Assembly (NCBI GenBank): GCA_964607515.1 | Contig: CAZSKU010000006.1 | Coordinates: forward strand, 1-64,000 | Length of the DNA stretch: 64,000 bases | Direction of reading: 5' to 3' | From: UBA6080 sp964607515 | GTDB lineage: Bacteria; Fermentibacterota; Fermentibacteria; Fermentibacterales; JCC-6 | In this document: positions 50,292-62,124 of the stretch, piece by piece | How the letters are laid out: the number at the start of each line of letters is the position of its first letter | How positions within the stretch are numbered: the stretch's first letter is position 1 | Notes under the pieces: generated by a model | What the model saw: the letters and a program-made list of their open reading frames with translations, nothing else | Told to the model about the DNA's origin: nothing | Databases searched by the model: none | Program-made: the position numbers and the translations under genes

Positions 50292-52531
50292 TCCACGTCG
50301 AATCGAACCTGAACCGTGGTGGTCACCTCCACCGGGACGCCGTCCTGGGTCGCCGGGTTGAACACCCACTGCCTCACCGCGTCAACCGCCGCCTGGCCGC
50401 ACCCGAGGCCGACCTGGTCGTTGATGACCGAAACGTCCCTGACCCGGCCGTCGGTTCCGACCCGGACCTCCAGGGTCACGAATCCATGTACGTCGCCCCG
50501 CTGCTGGGCCAGGTTCGGGGTTACCGGGGCGGTCTGCGAGATGGGGTACGGCGGAATCACAGGCGCCTCGGAGGGGGATTCGACCTCTTCCGGGGCGACC
50601 TCCGCGGGCTCGGCGGTGTAGCGGATGCTTGTGTCCTCGCCGGCGGCGATGGTCACCGTGGAGACCTGATCCTCGTAATCGGGGTTGGAGAGCCTCACCG
50701 TGTAGGTGCCCTCCTGGAGTTCCAAAGGCGGCATCGGGGTCTGGCCCATCGCCTCGCCGTTCACATAGACGTCGGCCCAGGGTTCCGGCCCGATGAGAAG
50801 TCTTCCGGTTCGGACGATCTCCACCGGGGATACCGTGCGGGTGTAACCTTCCTCGGTGAGGTTGATGGTTTCCGCCCAGGTCTCCCTGTCCTCCATGGTC
50901 ACCCTGAGAGTGTGGGTTCCCAGGGGCAGCACCCTGGTGACCCTTCTGACCCCGGTTCCCACCCTCTCTCCGTCTATATCGAAGTTGGCCGCTCCCGGAA
51001 CGTCGGCCGCCAGGGAGAGAACCACCTGGGATTCCTGCCGGGATAGAAGGGCGAGGGTGAAGTTCTGGGTTTCCGCGGAGTAGTCCACGAGAATGGATTC
51101 CGGGATCGAGTTGAACCCCTCCATCACTGGCTGGAAGACATGAAGACCCGTGGGAATCTCCAGCGGTGGCTGAGCCGGGGCGCCGTCAACCATCCAGGTG
51201 ATCTGCCCGGGCTCCGGTTCGGGTTGTCCCTCGGGCATCACCGGAGTGAACCGCACCGTGACAGCATGGGTTCCCATGGTATCCGGGGCGAGGGCAAGCT
51301 CCAGGGAATCGCCCGGAGCAAGCTCCAGTATCTGGAAGAGGGTCTCGTATCCCGCCGCCCTGATCTCCAGGGCTCGCGGGGTCGAAACCGTGTCGGAGAA
51401 GGAATACAACCCGGTGGCCGGGTCCGGGTGGAGCTCCCGGCCGTCAAGGCTCACCGAGGGATTCTCCACCCCGGTTACGCTGAAGGACACCCTGTAGGGA
51501 ACCGGCCCCTCGGGAACCTCCACCCGTGGACCCGCGAAGGGCTTGAACACCAGGATGACAACCGCCAGCACCAGAACTGCGGCTGCAATGGCTATCCCCA
51601 GGGGGAACCCCCTCCTCCTGGTTTCCCTTTCCTCCGGCTCCTCAGGAACCGGTTCCGGGACCGGCGCTGCGGCAGCCCGCTTCCGGGTCTTCCTGGCCGG
51701 GGCCGGAGCGGGAGCAACGGCGCCGGCGGCCTCTTCCGGCGCCTTGCCCAGAAGCTTCTCGAGCCCGTCTATGAGATCCTTTACGGTGGCGTTTTCAGGA
51801 TACTTTTCCCGGGCCTCCAGGGCCTCCTGGTAAGCCTCCTTGTAAGAGCTTTTGGCGATCCTGTCACGAATGGACGCCACGGCGGCGTTTTCCGGGGACA
51901 CCGCGGGCTTTTCCGGAGCGGCCTTGGGCCTGACCCCCGGTTTCGTCTTCGGGGGGGCGACGGGGCGGGGAGCCGGTTTCCTGGTTTCAGGCTTCCATGA
52001 TTCAATTCTGGCTACAAGAGATGGAAGGGCCGGAGCCATAGGCCATATCTCGAATATCCGACGGGCGGTTGTCACGGCTTCCGCAGGCTCTCCGGCCCCG
52101 AGCCTGGCCAGCGCCTTGTCAACCAGACCGTTGACCTTTATCTGGCGCCGCAGGATCTGAATCTTCCGGTTTACGTCGAGGTTTTCGGGGTCGTGGCGCT
52201 TCGCCCTCTCCAGTTCCTGCAGGGCCCTGACTTCGTCGCCCTCGGAAAGCGCGGCGTCAGACCTCTTCATGCACTCGGAGACGAAGTCAGCGGGGGTAGC
52301 CTGGCCGATGTTCGTATGGGCCCTGACCGACCTGCTCTTGCTGAAATTGCGCATGGCGGCCTGTTCCCGCTCCAGCTCGGTGATCCTCTTCTGGATGTCG
52401 ACGTTCTCGGGGTCCAGCTCGGCGGCCCTCTGAAGGGCAAGAAGCGCCTTCTCCCTGTTGCCCGCCCTCGCCAGTTCACCGGCCCGGGCCACAAGCTGCT
52501 CCGCCCGCTTCTTCATCCCTGGTGAAGCCAT
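50288..52531 (-). CDS. TPR, PEGA and TonB-C domain membrane protein
   Basis: A 747-residue protein starting at ATG 52531 behind GGGAGGGG. The cytoplasmic N-terminus has TPR-like helices (KALLALQRAAELDPENVDIQ, RALQELERAKRHDPENLDVN) and a Lys/Pro/Ala-rich linker. One transmembrane helix lies near residues 305-328 (LGIAIAAAVLVLAVVILVF). Outside follow PEGA-type beta repeats (GPEPWADVYVNGEAMGQTPM, LQEGTYTVRLSNPDYED) and a TonB C-terminal domain (GFVTLEVRVGTDGRVRDVSV, AVDAVRQWVFNPATQDGVPV). TonB domains transmit energy to outer-membrane receptors, but exbB and exbD are not adjacent, so this may be a signalling or structural variant. Confidence 0.85.
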   Translation of the reverse strand: MASPGMKKRAEQLVARAGELARAGNREKALLALQRAAELDPENVDIQKRITELEREQAAMRNFSKSRSVRAHTNIGQATPADFVSECMKRSDAALSEGDEVRALQELERAKRHDPENLDVNRKIQILRRQIKVNGLVDKALARLGAGEPAEAVTTARRIFEIWPMAPALPSLVARIESWKPETRKPAPRPVAPPKTKPGVRPKAAPEKPAVSPENAAVASIRDRIAKSSYKEAYQEALEAREKYPENATVKDLIDGLEKLLGKAPEEAAGAVAPAPAPARKTRKRAAAAPVPEPVPEEPEERETRRRGFPLGIAIAAAVLVLAVVILVFKPFAGPRVEVPEGPVPYRVSFSVTGVENPSVSLDGRELHPDPATGLYSFSDTVSTPRALEIRAAGYETLFQILELAPGDSLELALAPDTMGTHAVTVRFTPVMPEGQPEPEPGQITWMVDGAPAQPPLEIPTGLHVFQPVMEGFNSIPESILVDYSAETQNFTLALLSRQESQVVLSLAADVPGAANFDIDGERVGTGVRRVTRVLPLGTHTLRVTMEDRETWAETINLTEEGYTRTVSPVEIVRTGRLLIGPEPWADVYVNGEAMGQTPMPPLELQEGTYTVRLSNPDYEDQVSTVTIAAGEDTSIRYTAEPAEVAPEEVESPSEAPVIPPYPISQTAPVTPNLAQQRGDVHGFVTLEVRVGTDGRVRDVSVINDQVGLGCGQAAVDAVRQWVFNPATQDGVPVEVTTTVQVRFDVE

Positions 52532-52613
52532 TTCCCCTCCCGTGAACAGGGGTGAACACACACGGGGTACACGGCACCCCCCCGGGCCGAACCCCTCTTT
52601 CTTGAAACCCTAA

Positions 52614-52641
52614 TTGGTAACATCGGAGCAATCCATGTCAA
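52614..52641 (-). promoter_or_regulatory. Promoter candidate for the TonB-hsp20-lon operon
   Basis: Minus-strand TTGACA (52636-52641), 16-base spacer, TACCAA (52614-52619), some 80 bases before the ATG. The -35 is perfect, the -10 weak. Confidence 0.4.
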
Positions 52642-52675
52642 CCCCCCGGAAAGCCGGAAAATCTGTGCGCAAAGC

Positions 52676-54703
52676 CTAGATTCCGGGAAAGGAGAGGCCT
52701 CCGAAACGCCATGCCTCTGCCCGGACGAGTCGCTCCAGATCCGCATCCCCCGGTGCCGGAATATGCTCCAATCCCCGCATCAACCCAATATCCCTGGAGA
52801 GGTCGGCCACCCTGAACTCGGGAATGCCGTGCTGCCTGGTCCCCAGGACCTGGCCGGGGCCCCGGAGTTCCAGATCCTTCGAAGCCACCAGGAAACCGTC
52901 CGAGGTTCCGGCAAGAGCGTCGAGCCGTGCCTTCGCCTGGGGTGAATCGTTATCCTCGTGCACAAGAAAGCACCAGGAATCGCCCACCCCGCGGCCCACC
53001 CTGCCTCTGAGCTGGTGGAGCTGGCTGAGGCCGAACCTGCCCGCTCCCGAGACAACCATCACGGTTGCCCGGGGTACGTCTATTCCCACCTCGATCACCG
53101 TGGTACTGACCAGTACCCGGGCCTTTCCGGTGGCGAACGCGGTTACCGCCTCGACCTTCTTCCCCGGGGGCATGCCCCCGTGAAGCAGCACCGCTCCCCA
53201 CCGGCCCAGGGGTCCCCTGCCGACCCGGTCGAAGGCGGTCTCCGCGTCCAGCGCGGGTATGTTGTCGGAAACCTCCTTCAGGGGGTACACCATGAAGGCC
53301 TGCTCCCCCAGGGACAGTCTTTCCAGAATGAATTCCGCCAGCTTCCTCTTCCTGTCGTCGGGTATGACCCTGGTAACGGTTCTGCCCCGGCCCGGAGGCA
53401 TCATGTCTATGACCGACAGGTCCAGGTCCCCGTACAGGGTCATGGCCAGGGTCCTGGGAATCGGGGTGGCGCTCATTATCAGAACGTGGGGTCTCGGAGA
53501 CCTTCCCGCGGTGAGTTTTTCCCTCTGCAGGACTCCGAACTTGTGCTGCTCGTCCACCACCAGCAGGGCAAGCCGGCTCAGGGGAACCCAGTCCTCCAGC
53601 ACCGCGTGGGTACCCACCAGCACACAGTCCGGCCGACGCTCCATATCCCCGGCCAGGGCCTTTCTGGCGGAAGCGCCGGTACCCCCGGTGAGCAGACGGA
53701 CCTGGATTCCGAGACACCCCAGGAAACTCCGCAGGCTCCGATGATGCTGCACAGCCAGCACCTCGGTGGGCGCCAGGAGCACCGCCGTGCGGCCCGACAT
53801 CACGCACCTGGCGCAGGCGGCGGCGGCCACCACGGTCTTGCCGGACCCCACATCCCCCTGCAGCAGCCTTCTCATGGGCTCCGACCGGGAAAGATCTCCC
53901 AGGGTTTCCCCGATGACCCTTTCCTGGGCCCCGGTGAGGGGCCAGGGAAGCCGGGCGGCGAACTCCCCTGGAGAACCGGGCCAGGCGGTCAGCGCAACCC
54001 CGGGTTCCCTTCCCGTCCTGGCCCTGACCAAGCCCAGGGCCCAACGGTACAGACACAACTCCTCCAGGGCCAGGGTGTCCCTGGCCCTTCGGGCTTCCCC
54101 GGGGTCTTCCGGGTGGTGGGCCGCCCGGAGCAGCGCAGTCCTGTCGGAGAATCCAGCCTTCTCGAGAATCTCCGCAGGAAGCAGCGGAGGCGGAGGCGAC
54201 AGCTCCTGAAGCCCCAGCCCAACCATCCTGCGCATCATCCCCTGGGTGAGTCCGGCGGTGAGGGGATAAAGGGGAAGCATTCCCGGAGCCTCCGGCACTC
54301 CCCCGGCGGGCGGGAACAGGAGGTCCGGATGAATCATGGCCGGACCGCGGAAGTTCTCCACGGTCCCGGAGGCCACCAGTTGAAGCCCCTTTTCCAGCCG
54401 GGACGCCGGGTAGCGGTCGCTGAAGAACACCAGCCTCACCGGGGCGCCGTCGGAGAGGAGGGCCTCCACCATGACCCTTCCTCCGGTGGTGCGTCTTCGA
54501 TTGACCGACAGGATGGTTCCGGCGACAGTCAGGGTTTCGCCGGACGCCGCGGAAGAAACGGGTACCACGGTTCTGCGGTCGAGCCACGCCCTGGGCAGGT
54601 GCAGAAGCAGTTCCCCGAGCAGATCGATGCCCAGCTTCCTGAGAAGTGCCGCCCTGGCGGGTCCGACCCCTCTGAGCCAGCGCACCTGATCATCCAGTTT
54701 CAT
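52676..54703 (-). CDS. recG: ATP-dependent DNA helicase RecG
   Basis: A 675-residue RecG. I choose ATG 54703 (MKLDDQVRWLRGVGP) behind GGGAGG, rather than GTG 54730, which has no ribosome site. The N-terminal wedge OB domain (ETLTVAGTILSVNRRRTTGG, RLVFFSDRYPASRLEKG) precedes the helicase: LLQGDVGSGKTVVAA, LVVDEQHKFGVLQREKL, MSATPIPRTLAMTLYGD, VSTTVIEVGIDVPRAT, HQLRGRVGRG. It reverses stalled forks and branch-migrates junctions. Confidence 0.96.
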   Translation of the reverse strand: MKLDDQVRWLRGVGPARAALLRKLGIDLLGELLLHLPRAWLDRRTVVPVSSAASGETLTVAGTILSVNRRRTTGGRVMVEALLSDGAPVRLVFFSDRYPASRLEKGLQLVASGTVENFRGPAMIHPDLLFPPAGGVPEAPGMLPLYPLTAGLTQGMMRRMVGLGLQELSPPPPLLPAEILEKAGFSDRTALLRAAHHPEDPGEARRARDTLALEELCLYRWALGLVRARTGREPGVALTAWPGSPGEFAARLPWPLTGAQERVIGETLGDLSRSEPMRRLLQGDVGSGKTVVAAAACARCVMSGRTAVLLAPTEVLAVQHHRSLRSFLGCLGIQVRLLTGGTGASARKALAGDMERRPDCVLVGTHAVLEDWVPLSRLALLVVDEQHKFGVLQREKLTAGRSPRPHVLIMSATPIPRTLAMTLYGDLDLSVIDMMPPGRGRTVTRVIPDDRKRKLAEFILERLSLGEQAFMVYPLKEVSDNIPALDAETAFDRVGRGPLGRWGAVLLHGGMPPGKKVEAVTAFATGKARVLVSTTVIEVGIDVPRATVMVVSGAGRFGLSQLHQLRGRVGRGVGDSWCFLVHEDNDSPQAKARLDALAGTSDGFLVASKDLELRGPGQVLGTRQHGIPEFRVADLSRDIGLMRGLEHIPAPGDADLERLVRAEAWRFGGLSFPGI

Positions 54704-54719
54704 GGGCCTCCCGGGGGGC

Positions 54720-54746
54720 TTGACGGACACCGGGGGTATGTATAAT
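54720..54746 (+). promoter_or_regulatory. Promoter candidate for the plus-strand TPR gene
   Basis: TTGACG (54720-54725) and a perfect TATAAT (54741-54746) are 15 bases apart, 45 bases before the TPR start; the spacer is slightly short. It lies in the divergent gap next to recG. Confidence 0.55.
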
Positions 54747-54790
54747 TGACGCCGATACTCTGAAGCCAGCTAACCGGAGGTTTCACTGGG

Positions 54791-55309
54791 ATGACAGAGC
54801 GCCGAGCCCTTTACGAGCAGCTGAAGAAGGCGGTCGCCGATGACCCGGAGGACATCGACGCACGTATCAGCCTGGCAGCCATGTACATGGAGGACAACAA
54901 CCCGGCGGGAGCCCTGCCGCACTACGACGAAGTTCTCAACATCGACCCCGAAAACGCCGAGGCTTTCCTGGGGCTGGGCCTGGCATGGGGTCACGCCATT
55001 CTGGAGAACATCCCCCCGGCCGACCTCTGGGGAAAGGATCACGACGAAGAGGAAATGCTGGAGAAAGCCATCGACTTCCTGGAGAGAGCGGTGGAGCTGG
55101 ATCCCGAGGTGACCCAGGCGCTGAACGCCCTGGGCAGGCTGTACGTGGTCCAGGGGCAGGAGGAGGAGGCCATCGAGATGTTCCGCCAGTCCCTGATCCT
55201 CGACCAGTCGCAGCACGATGTCCTGGAGGATCTGGGAGAACTCACCGGCAAGCCCGCCTGGCAGATTCTCGAAAAGGACGTCTACATGGGGGAACTGGAC
55301 GAGGAATAG
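54791..55309 (+). CDS. TPR-repeat protein
   Basis: A 172-residue acidic soluble protein; ATG 54791 follows GGAGG at 10 bases. It has three tetratricopeptide units: AVADDPEDIDARISLAAMYM, ALPHYDEVLNIDPENAEAFL and AIDFLERAVELDPEVTQALN, with QALNALGRLYVVQGQEEEAI overlapping the last. The tail DVYMGELDEE is strongly acidic. Likely a scaffold. It is in tandem with the secreted Asp-box gene but about 80 bases apart, and that gene has its own promoter-like sequence. Confidence 0.8.
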   Translation: MTERRALYEQLKKAVADDPEDIDARISLAAMYMEDNNPAGALPHYDEVLNIDPENAEAFLGLGLAWGHAILENIPPADLWGKDHDEEEMLEKAIDFLERAVELDPEVTQALNALGRLYVVQGQEEEAIEMFRQSLILDQSQHDVLEDLGELTGKPAWQILEKDVYMGELDEE

Positions 55310-55329
55310 CCTCCTCGGACTCCCTTGCC

Positions 55330-55359
55330 TTGCTCTCCCGGAGCTTCAATATTGATAAT
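55330..55359 (+). promoter_or_regulatory. Promoter candidate for the secreted Asp-box gene
   Basis: TTGCTC (55330-55335), 18-base spacer, GATAAT (55354-55359), about 30 bases before the ATG at 55390. GGGAGG lies between. Confidence 0.45.
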
Positions 55360-55389
55360 GATTAGCAGGTTTGAATCAGGGAGGGCATC

Positions 55390-56790
55390 ATGCGCAAGTC
55401 AATCTGGATACTTTCAATAGTCTCCGTTGCGGCCTTCTCCCAGAACTACTGGTCCAACGACGTACTTATCTGGGGATTCACCGGCGGGATCACTTCCCCG
55501 GGCACGGGCTATCAGACCCATGACGGGTTGTACGGAACCGGAGGGGACGTATACGCCGCGGCGGTCCAGAGCAGACCGGGGAACCCCAACGGCGACCTGG
55601 TGGTGCTCCGCAAGTCCAGCGACCACGGATACACCTGGACCAGGCAGATAACGATCACCTGCGGAGAGGGAAACAGCGCGTTCACGCCCAGGCTCGTGTT
55701 CTGCGACGGCGGAGTGAACATCGTCCTGTTCGTGGCATTCGGCTTTTACAACGGTGAGACGGGTGTCTACGGCTACAAGTACGGGGCCGAGAGCCTGAAT
55801 TTCATCGACTTCTTCACCGTTGACAGTTCGTACCCGGGGATGGCGGCCATAAGGTCCTTCACCATCAACCCGGGGTGCAGCGATTATTACTACGGATTCA
55901 TGGAGACCGCAGACGACTGGCTCTACCTGAGCGTCAGCCAGGATCTGGAGAGCTGGAGCCCGGCCCAGCCCCTGGCCGCCAACGTCGTCAGGGCTTCCGC
56001 CACCGGGGGGCCCGGCGCCAGAGCGGCGGTGGCCTGGTACGATCCGTACCAGCTGGCCGCGGTGTGCGCCACCGGCGCGTCCGGAACCATGGGCACACCC
56101 GTGAAGGTCGGGGACGCTCCGTCCGGAGCCGCGCCCATTCCCGCCTGGGAGGAAGGGGGCTCCGAAACCCTCGGGCTGTTCTGGCACAATTCCGGAGAGG
56201 CTGTTCTTCTCAGCCTGTCCGGCGACTACGGCGCCACCTGGACGACTCCCTCGACTCTGGCTTCCGGGGTGTACCCCTTCGCGGACATATACAACGGTTC
56301 AACACCCGTGGCGGTATGCTACACAGGAGCATCCGGGGAGGTTTTCACCGGAATCGCCGCCAGCCTGTCGGGAGCGGGGTCAATGTCCTTCACCCAGAGG
56401 AACGATCACCCCGCCTACACTCTCAGCCCGGCGGTAATCAGGCAGAGCAGCGAATCCGGGGCCACCGGCCTCATGTACCTGAGCGCCGACGGGGTGAACC
56501 TCTGGTTCGACAACGCCATGTTCCCCGAGGGGATCGAGGAGCCGGAGCAGCCCGGGGAAGGATGGATCTCCGTGTTTCCCAACCCCACTGCCGGTACGGT
56601 TACCATCCGGGTCTCCCCGGGCGAAGGCGAAGCTTCCGTAGGGGTCTACTCCCTGGACGGAAGGCTGGTCTGGTCCGGAACCACCACCGGGGGGGAGATT
56701 TCCAGTAACATGGGCCTTCCCCCGGGGGTATACAGCGTCTGCGCTGTCCGCGGAGGCTCCAGGCTCAGCAGCCGGATGATTCTGCTCTAG
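55390..56790 (+). CDS. Secreted Asp-box (BNR) beta-propeller protein with C-terminal sorting domain
   Basis: A 466-residue exported protein (signal MRKSIWILSIVSVAAFS). At least two Asp-box hairpins are clear: SSDHGYTWTRQI near residue 80 and SGDYGATWTTPS near residue 277, the S-x-D-x-G-x-x-W motif of sialidase-like propellers. The last ~75 residues are a type IX-like sorting domain (VFPNPTAGTVTIRVS, VGVYSLDGRLVWSGTT, LPPGVYSVCAVRGG). No sialidase Arg triad or Tyr is obvious, so binding rather than hydrolysis is likely. The 3' end overlaps the convergent ketopantoate reductase-like gene by 26 bases. Confidence 0.8.
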   Translation: MRKSIWILSIVSVAAFSQNYWSNDVLIWGFTGGITSPGTGYQTHDGLYGTGGDVYAAAVQSRPGNPNGDLVVLRKSSDHGYTWTRQITITCGEGNSAFTPRLVFCDGGVNIVLFVAFGFYNGETGVYGYKYGAESLNFIDFFTVDSSYPGMAAIRSFTINPGCSDYYYGFMETADDWLYLSVSQDLESWSPAQPLAANVVRASATGGPGARAAVAWYDPYQLAAVCATGASGTMGTPVKVGDAPSGAAPIPAWEEGGSETLGLFWHNSGEAVLLSLSGDYGATWTTPSTLASGVYPFADIYNGSTPVAVCYTGASGEVFTGIAASLSGAGSMSFTQRNDHPAYTLSPAVIRQSSESGATGLMYLSADGVNLWFDNAMFPEGIEEPEQPGEGWISVFPNPTAGTVTIRVSPGEGEASVGVYSLDGRLVWSGTTTGGEISSNMGLPPGVYSVCAVRGGSRLSSRMILL

Positions 56791-57598
56791 CCTTCACCAG
56801 GTCGCACAGAACAGCCGCCGCCGGGCACCGATCCGGACCGAGCCTTCGCAGGGCGTACTCCGTGAGCCACGGAAGCTCCGTGGGTCTTCCCTCAATTACA
56901 TCCTGAAGCATGCTGCACAGATTCCCCGATTTTTCCAGGATCCTCCGCAGCATACCCCGGGCGGTTTCCAGGCAGTCCTTCCTCACCGCCGGCGCCAGTT
57001 CCAGGAACAGGAGTTCGACAAGGCCCGACAACCCGGCGGGAAGAAGCCGGTTGTTGGGCAGGCCGGTCAGAGCCCCCAGGGGGTTGACTATGCTGTTCAC
57101 CAGCCATTTGGCCTGGACGTGGAGATGAATGTCCTCCACGGGTCTCACCGGCAGGCCGGCGCCCCGGAATACCTCTTCGGCAGCCCCGTCCCGGGAGACC
57201 ACCAGCTCACCGGGGGCGGTGAGGACCCCCCCTTCCCGCAGGCGGAAACCGGCGGTGAGCACTCCCGGCTCCACCGTCAGCCCCCCCCATTCGCCGGTTT
57301 CGAAAAGGCCGTTGGACAGGTTTACCAGCCGGGCCGGCTCTGCTGCGGCGATCCCCTTCAGCGCTCCGGCCAGATGATAGGTTTTCAAGGTGCAGACCAT
57401 CACCGCACCCCGGGGAGCGGAAAAGGCGTCTCCGACGGAAACCTCCGCCCGTCCCCGGATCCAGCCCTCGGCAACGATTTCCCGGCGCCCGGAAGGGACT
57501 CCCGGAGGACCCGCCAGGAACACCTCCCGCCGGGACATGGAAAGGGCGACGGCCAGACCCGAGCCTACGGCGCCGTCGCCCAGTATCACCACGGGCAC
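56765..57598 (-). CDS. Ketopantoate reductase-like NAD(P)-dependent oxidoreductase
   Basis: A 277-residue protein of the ApbA/PanE family, starting at GTG 57598. It has the N-terminal nucleotide motif VVILGDGAVGSGLAVALS (G-x-G-x-x-G), VMVCTLKTYHLAGAL, LVNLSNGLFETGEW, and the family lysine region in HVQAKWLVNSIVNPLGALTG. PanE reduces ketopantoate to pantoate for coenzyme A. The protein is somewhat short and N-N-G context is partly changed, so a related 2-ketoacid reductase is possible; other pan genes are not nearby. Confidence 0.8.
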   Translation of the reverse strand: MPVVILGDGAVGSGLAVALSMSRREVFLAGPPGVPSGRREIVAEGWIRGRAEVSVGDAFSAPRGAVMVCTLKTYHLAGALKGIAAAEPARLVNLSNGLFETGEWGGLTVEPGVLTAGFRLREGGVLTAPGELVVSRDGAAEEVFRGAGLPVRPVEDIHLHVQAKWLVNSIVNPLGALTGLPNNRLLPAGLSGLVELLFLELAPAVRKDCLETARGMLRRILEKSGNLCSMLQDVIEGRPTELPWLTEYALRRLGPDRCPAAAVLCDLVKARAESSGC

Positions 57599-57602
57599 GG
57601 TG

Positions 57603-57887
57603 CTAGACCTTTGCCTCCGGCTTTTTCTTCAGGGTCTCCACGGCGTCCTCCACCCGGTGCCTGATTTCCCCGGCCTTTCCCTTGCCGGCTTCGAAGATCT
57701 CCCCGGCCTTCTCGACGCCCTGATGGTAGAGGTGTTCACCCTTGCCGTAGAGTTCGCCCGCCGTAGAGGCTATCTTCCTTCGGGTGTCCTCACCTTTTGC
57801 CGGAGCCAGCAGCAGCGCCGCTATTCCTCCGGCCAGGGCTCCCGCGAGAAAGGCCCAGAACTCACCTTTTCCCCTGTTATCCGACAT
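57603..57887 (-). CDS. Small YtxH-like membrane protein
   Basis: A 94-residue protein starting at ATG 57887. One transmembrane helix near the N-terminus (FWAFLAGALAGGIAALLLAP) ends in the family-typical LLAPAKGEDTRRKI, followed by a long charged amphipathic helix (KAGEIFEAGKGKAGEIRHRV). YtxH/gas-vesicle-like proteins of this kind are often stress-related; function is unknown. It lies 13 bases after secA in the same direction. Confidence 0.8.
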   Translation of the reverse strand: MSDNRGKGEFWAFLAGALAGGIAALLLAPAKGEDTRRKIASTAGELYGKGEHLYHQGVEKAGEIFEAGKGKAGEIRHRVEDAVETLKKKPEAKV

Positions 57888-57900
57888 TTTCCCTCTCCCT

Positions 57901-60908
<3,008 letters not shown>

Positions 60909-60924
<16 letters not shown>

Positions 60925-61223
60925 GTCGTCCCCTTCATCGCGGCCCTTGCTCCGGCGGCGCCCACGGCGCTTCCCGCCAGATCGGCTGCGAGGTCGCCGA
61001 AACTGAACCCCGATCCGCCCAGGGCGTCGAGGAATTCCTTGAGAAGCCCCATGCCCGCGGCCGCAGCCGCTCCCTTGTACCCGTCCTCCAGGGATGCAGA
61101 AAACGCACCAGCCGCCGCCGCGCTGAAAACGCAGTGGCTCCAGCGGTCGTCCGGCACCCGGAAGGAGCACGCCGGGTTTAAGATAAGCAATGCCGCGACG
61201 CTTGTGAAGAGAAGAGGCCTCAT
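60909..61223 (-). CDS. YfiM-like small lipoprotein
   Basis: A 104-residue protein starting at ATG 61223 (ATGA overlap with the TPR gene). The signal peptide ends in ILNPACSF (lipobox-like). The mature part shows the YfiM/DUF2279 pattern: DRWSHCVFSAAAAGAF, GAAAAAGMGLLKEFLDAL and SGFSFGDLAADLAGSAVGA, with Gly/Ala-rich helices alternating with D-W-H, K-E-D and F-D-L-D motifs. Members are envelope lipoproteins of unknown function. It runs into secA by 16 bases, so secA may depend on its translation. Confidence 0.65.
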
Positions 61224-62119
61224 GGAACCGTCTCCCAACCGGTTCCGGCCCTGAGGAACTCCTCGGCGAGCCCGGCCAGCGACTCGGCGGCGCACGCCCA
61301 GGCCGAATCCCGATTCCACACCCCGGCCGCCTCCCTCAGAAGAGGAAGGGCCTCGGTGCACCTGTCTTCCATGACCAGGCTTCGTCCGGTCCTGTAGAGA
61401 AACCAGCCCAGATCGGCGGCCGCGGCGGGGCAGCGCCTGGCTGAGTAGGCCGTGCGGAACGCCTCGGCGGCGGCCTCCAGAGAGTCCGCCGCCTCCAGGC
61501 ACCGTGCCAGGGCTTGCCAGTAGTAATAGCCCTCCGGCTCGAGCGGTTCGAGAACGGCAAGCCCCCGGTCGGGGTGCCCTTCCGAGGCCAGTTCCCCCCC
61601 GAGAACCGTGCGGTAGAAAGGGTCATCCGGAGCCAGGAACACCGCAAGTTCCATCAGTTTGAGGGAGCTGTCCGGCAGGAGCATGGAAAGCCAGCACGCC
61701 GCGTCCGCACGGGCGGAATCGGTTCCCGACCCGAGGGTTTCCAGCAGGTAGGATGTGTGCCCCAGGGCGGCTCCCTTATTCCTCTCAGCCTGGGCCAGCC
61801 GGAACCGGCAGACTCCTCCTCCGGAAACCAGGTAAGCGTATTTGAGGACGCTGTCGGGCTCATGGCTCAGGGCCCTCAGGAACTCCCCGAGCACCGGGGC
61901 GCTGCCCGGGCGGAGCTGTCGGGCCCTGGAAGCCCAGAAAGCAGCGGAATCCGGCATGTCGAGGCGGTTGAGTATCCAGGCCGCCCGGTATGCCGGCCAC
62001 CAGTCGCCGGGCGACTCCAGGTATTCCGCCACGTACGCAGGAAGGGCCGCGGGAAGGTCTCCCGCCCGGAACAGCGAGTCGGCCCCCGAGCCGGCCGCAA
62101 GGAGAAGCAGCAGGGGAAT
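61220..62119 (-). CDS. Exported TPR-like protein with uncertain start
   Basis: About 299 residues in an open frame with a signal-like stretch (PLLLLLAAGSGADSLF) and helical repeats: AYVAEYLESPGDWWPAYRAA, ALARCLEAADSLEAAAEAFR and EALPLLREAAGVWNRDSAWA. No ATG, GTG or TTG lies at the right place after the previous stop at 62125. The nearest candidates are ATT 62119 and CTG 62113, preceded by GAGGGG. Either a non-standard start is used or the gene is read through coupling or a frameshift from the upstream gene. Its stop overlaps the YfiM-like start (ATGA). Confidence 0.6.
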   Translation of the reverse strand: MPLLLLLAAGSGADSLFRAGDLPAALPAYVAEYLESPGDWWPAYRAAWILNRLDMPDSAAFWASRARQLRPGSAPVLGEFLRALSHEPDSVLKYAYLVSGGGVCRFRLAQAERNKGAALGHTSYLLETLGSGTDSARADAACWLSMLLPDSSLKLMELAVFLAPDDPFYRTVLGGELASEGHPDRGLAVLEPLEPEGYYYWQALARCLEAADSLEAAAEAFRTAYSARRCPAAAADLGWFLYRTGRSLVMEDRCTEALPLLREAAGVWNRDSAWACAAESLAGLAEEFLRAGTGWETVP

Positions 62120-62124
62120 CGTGC

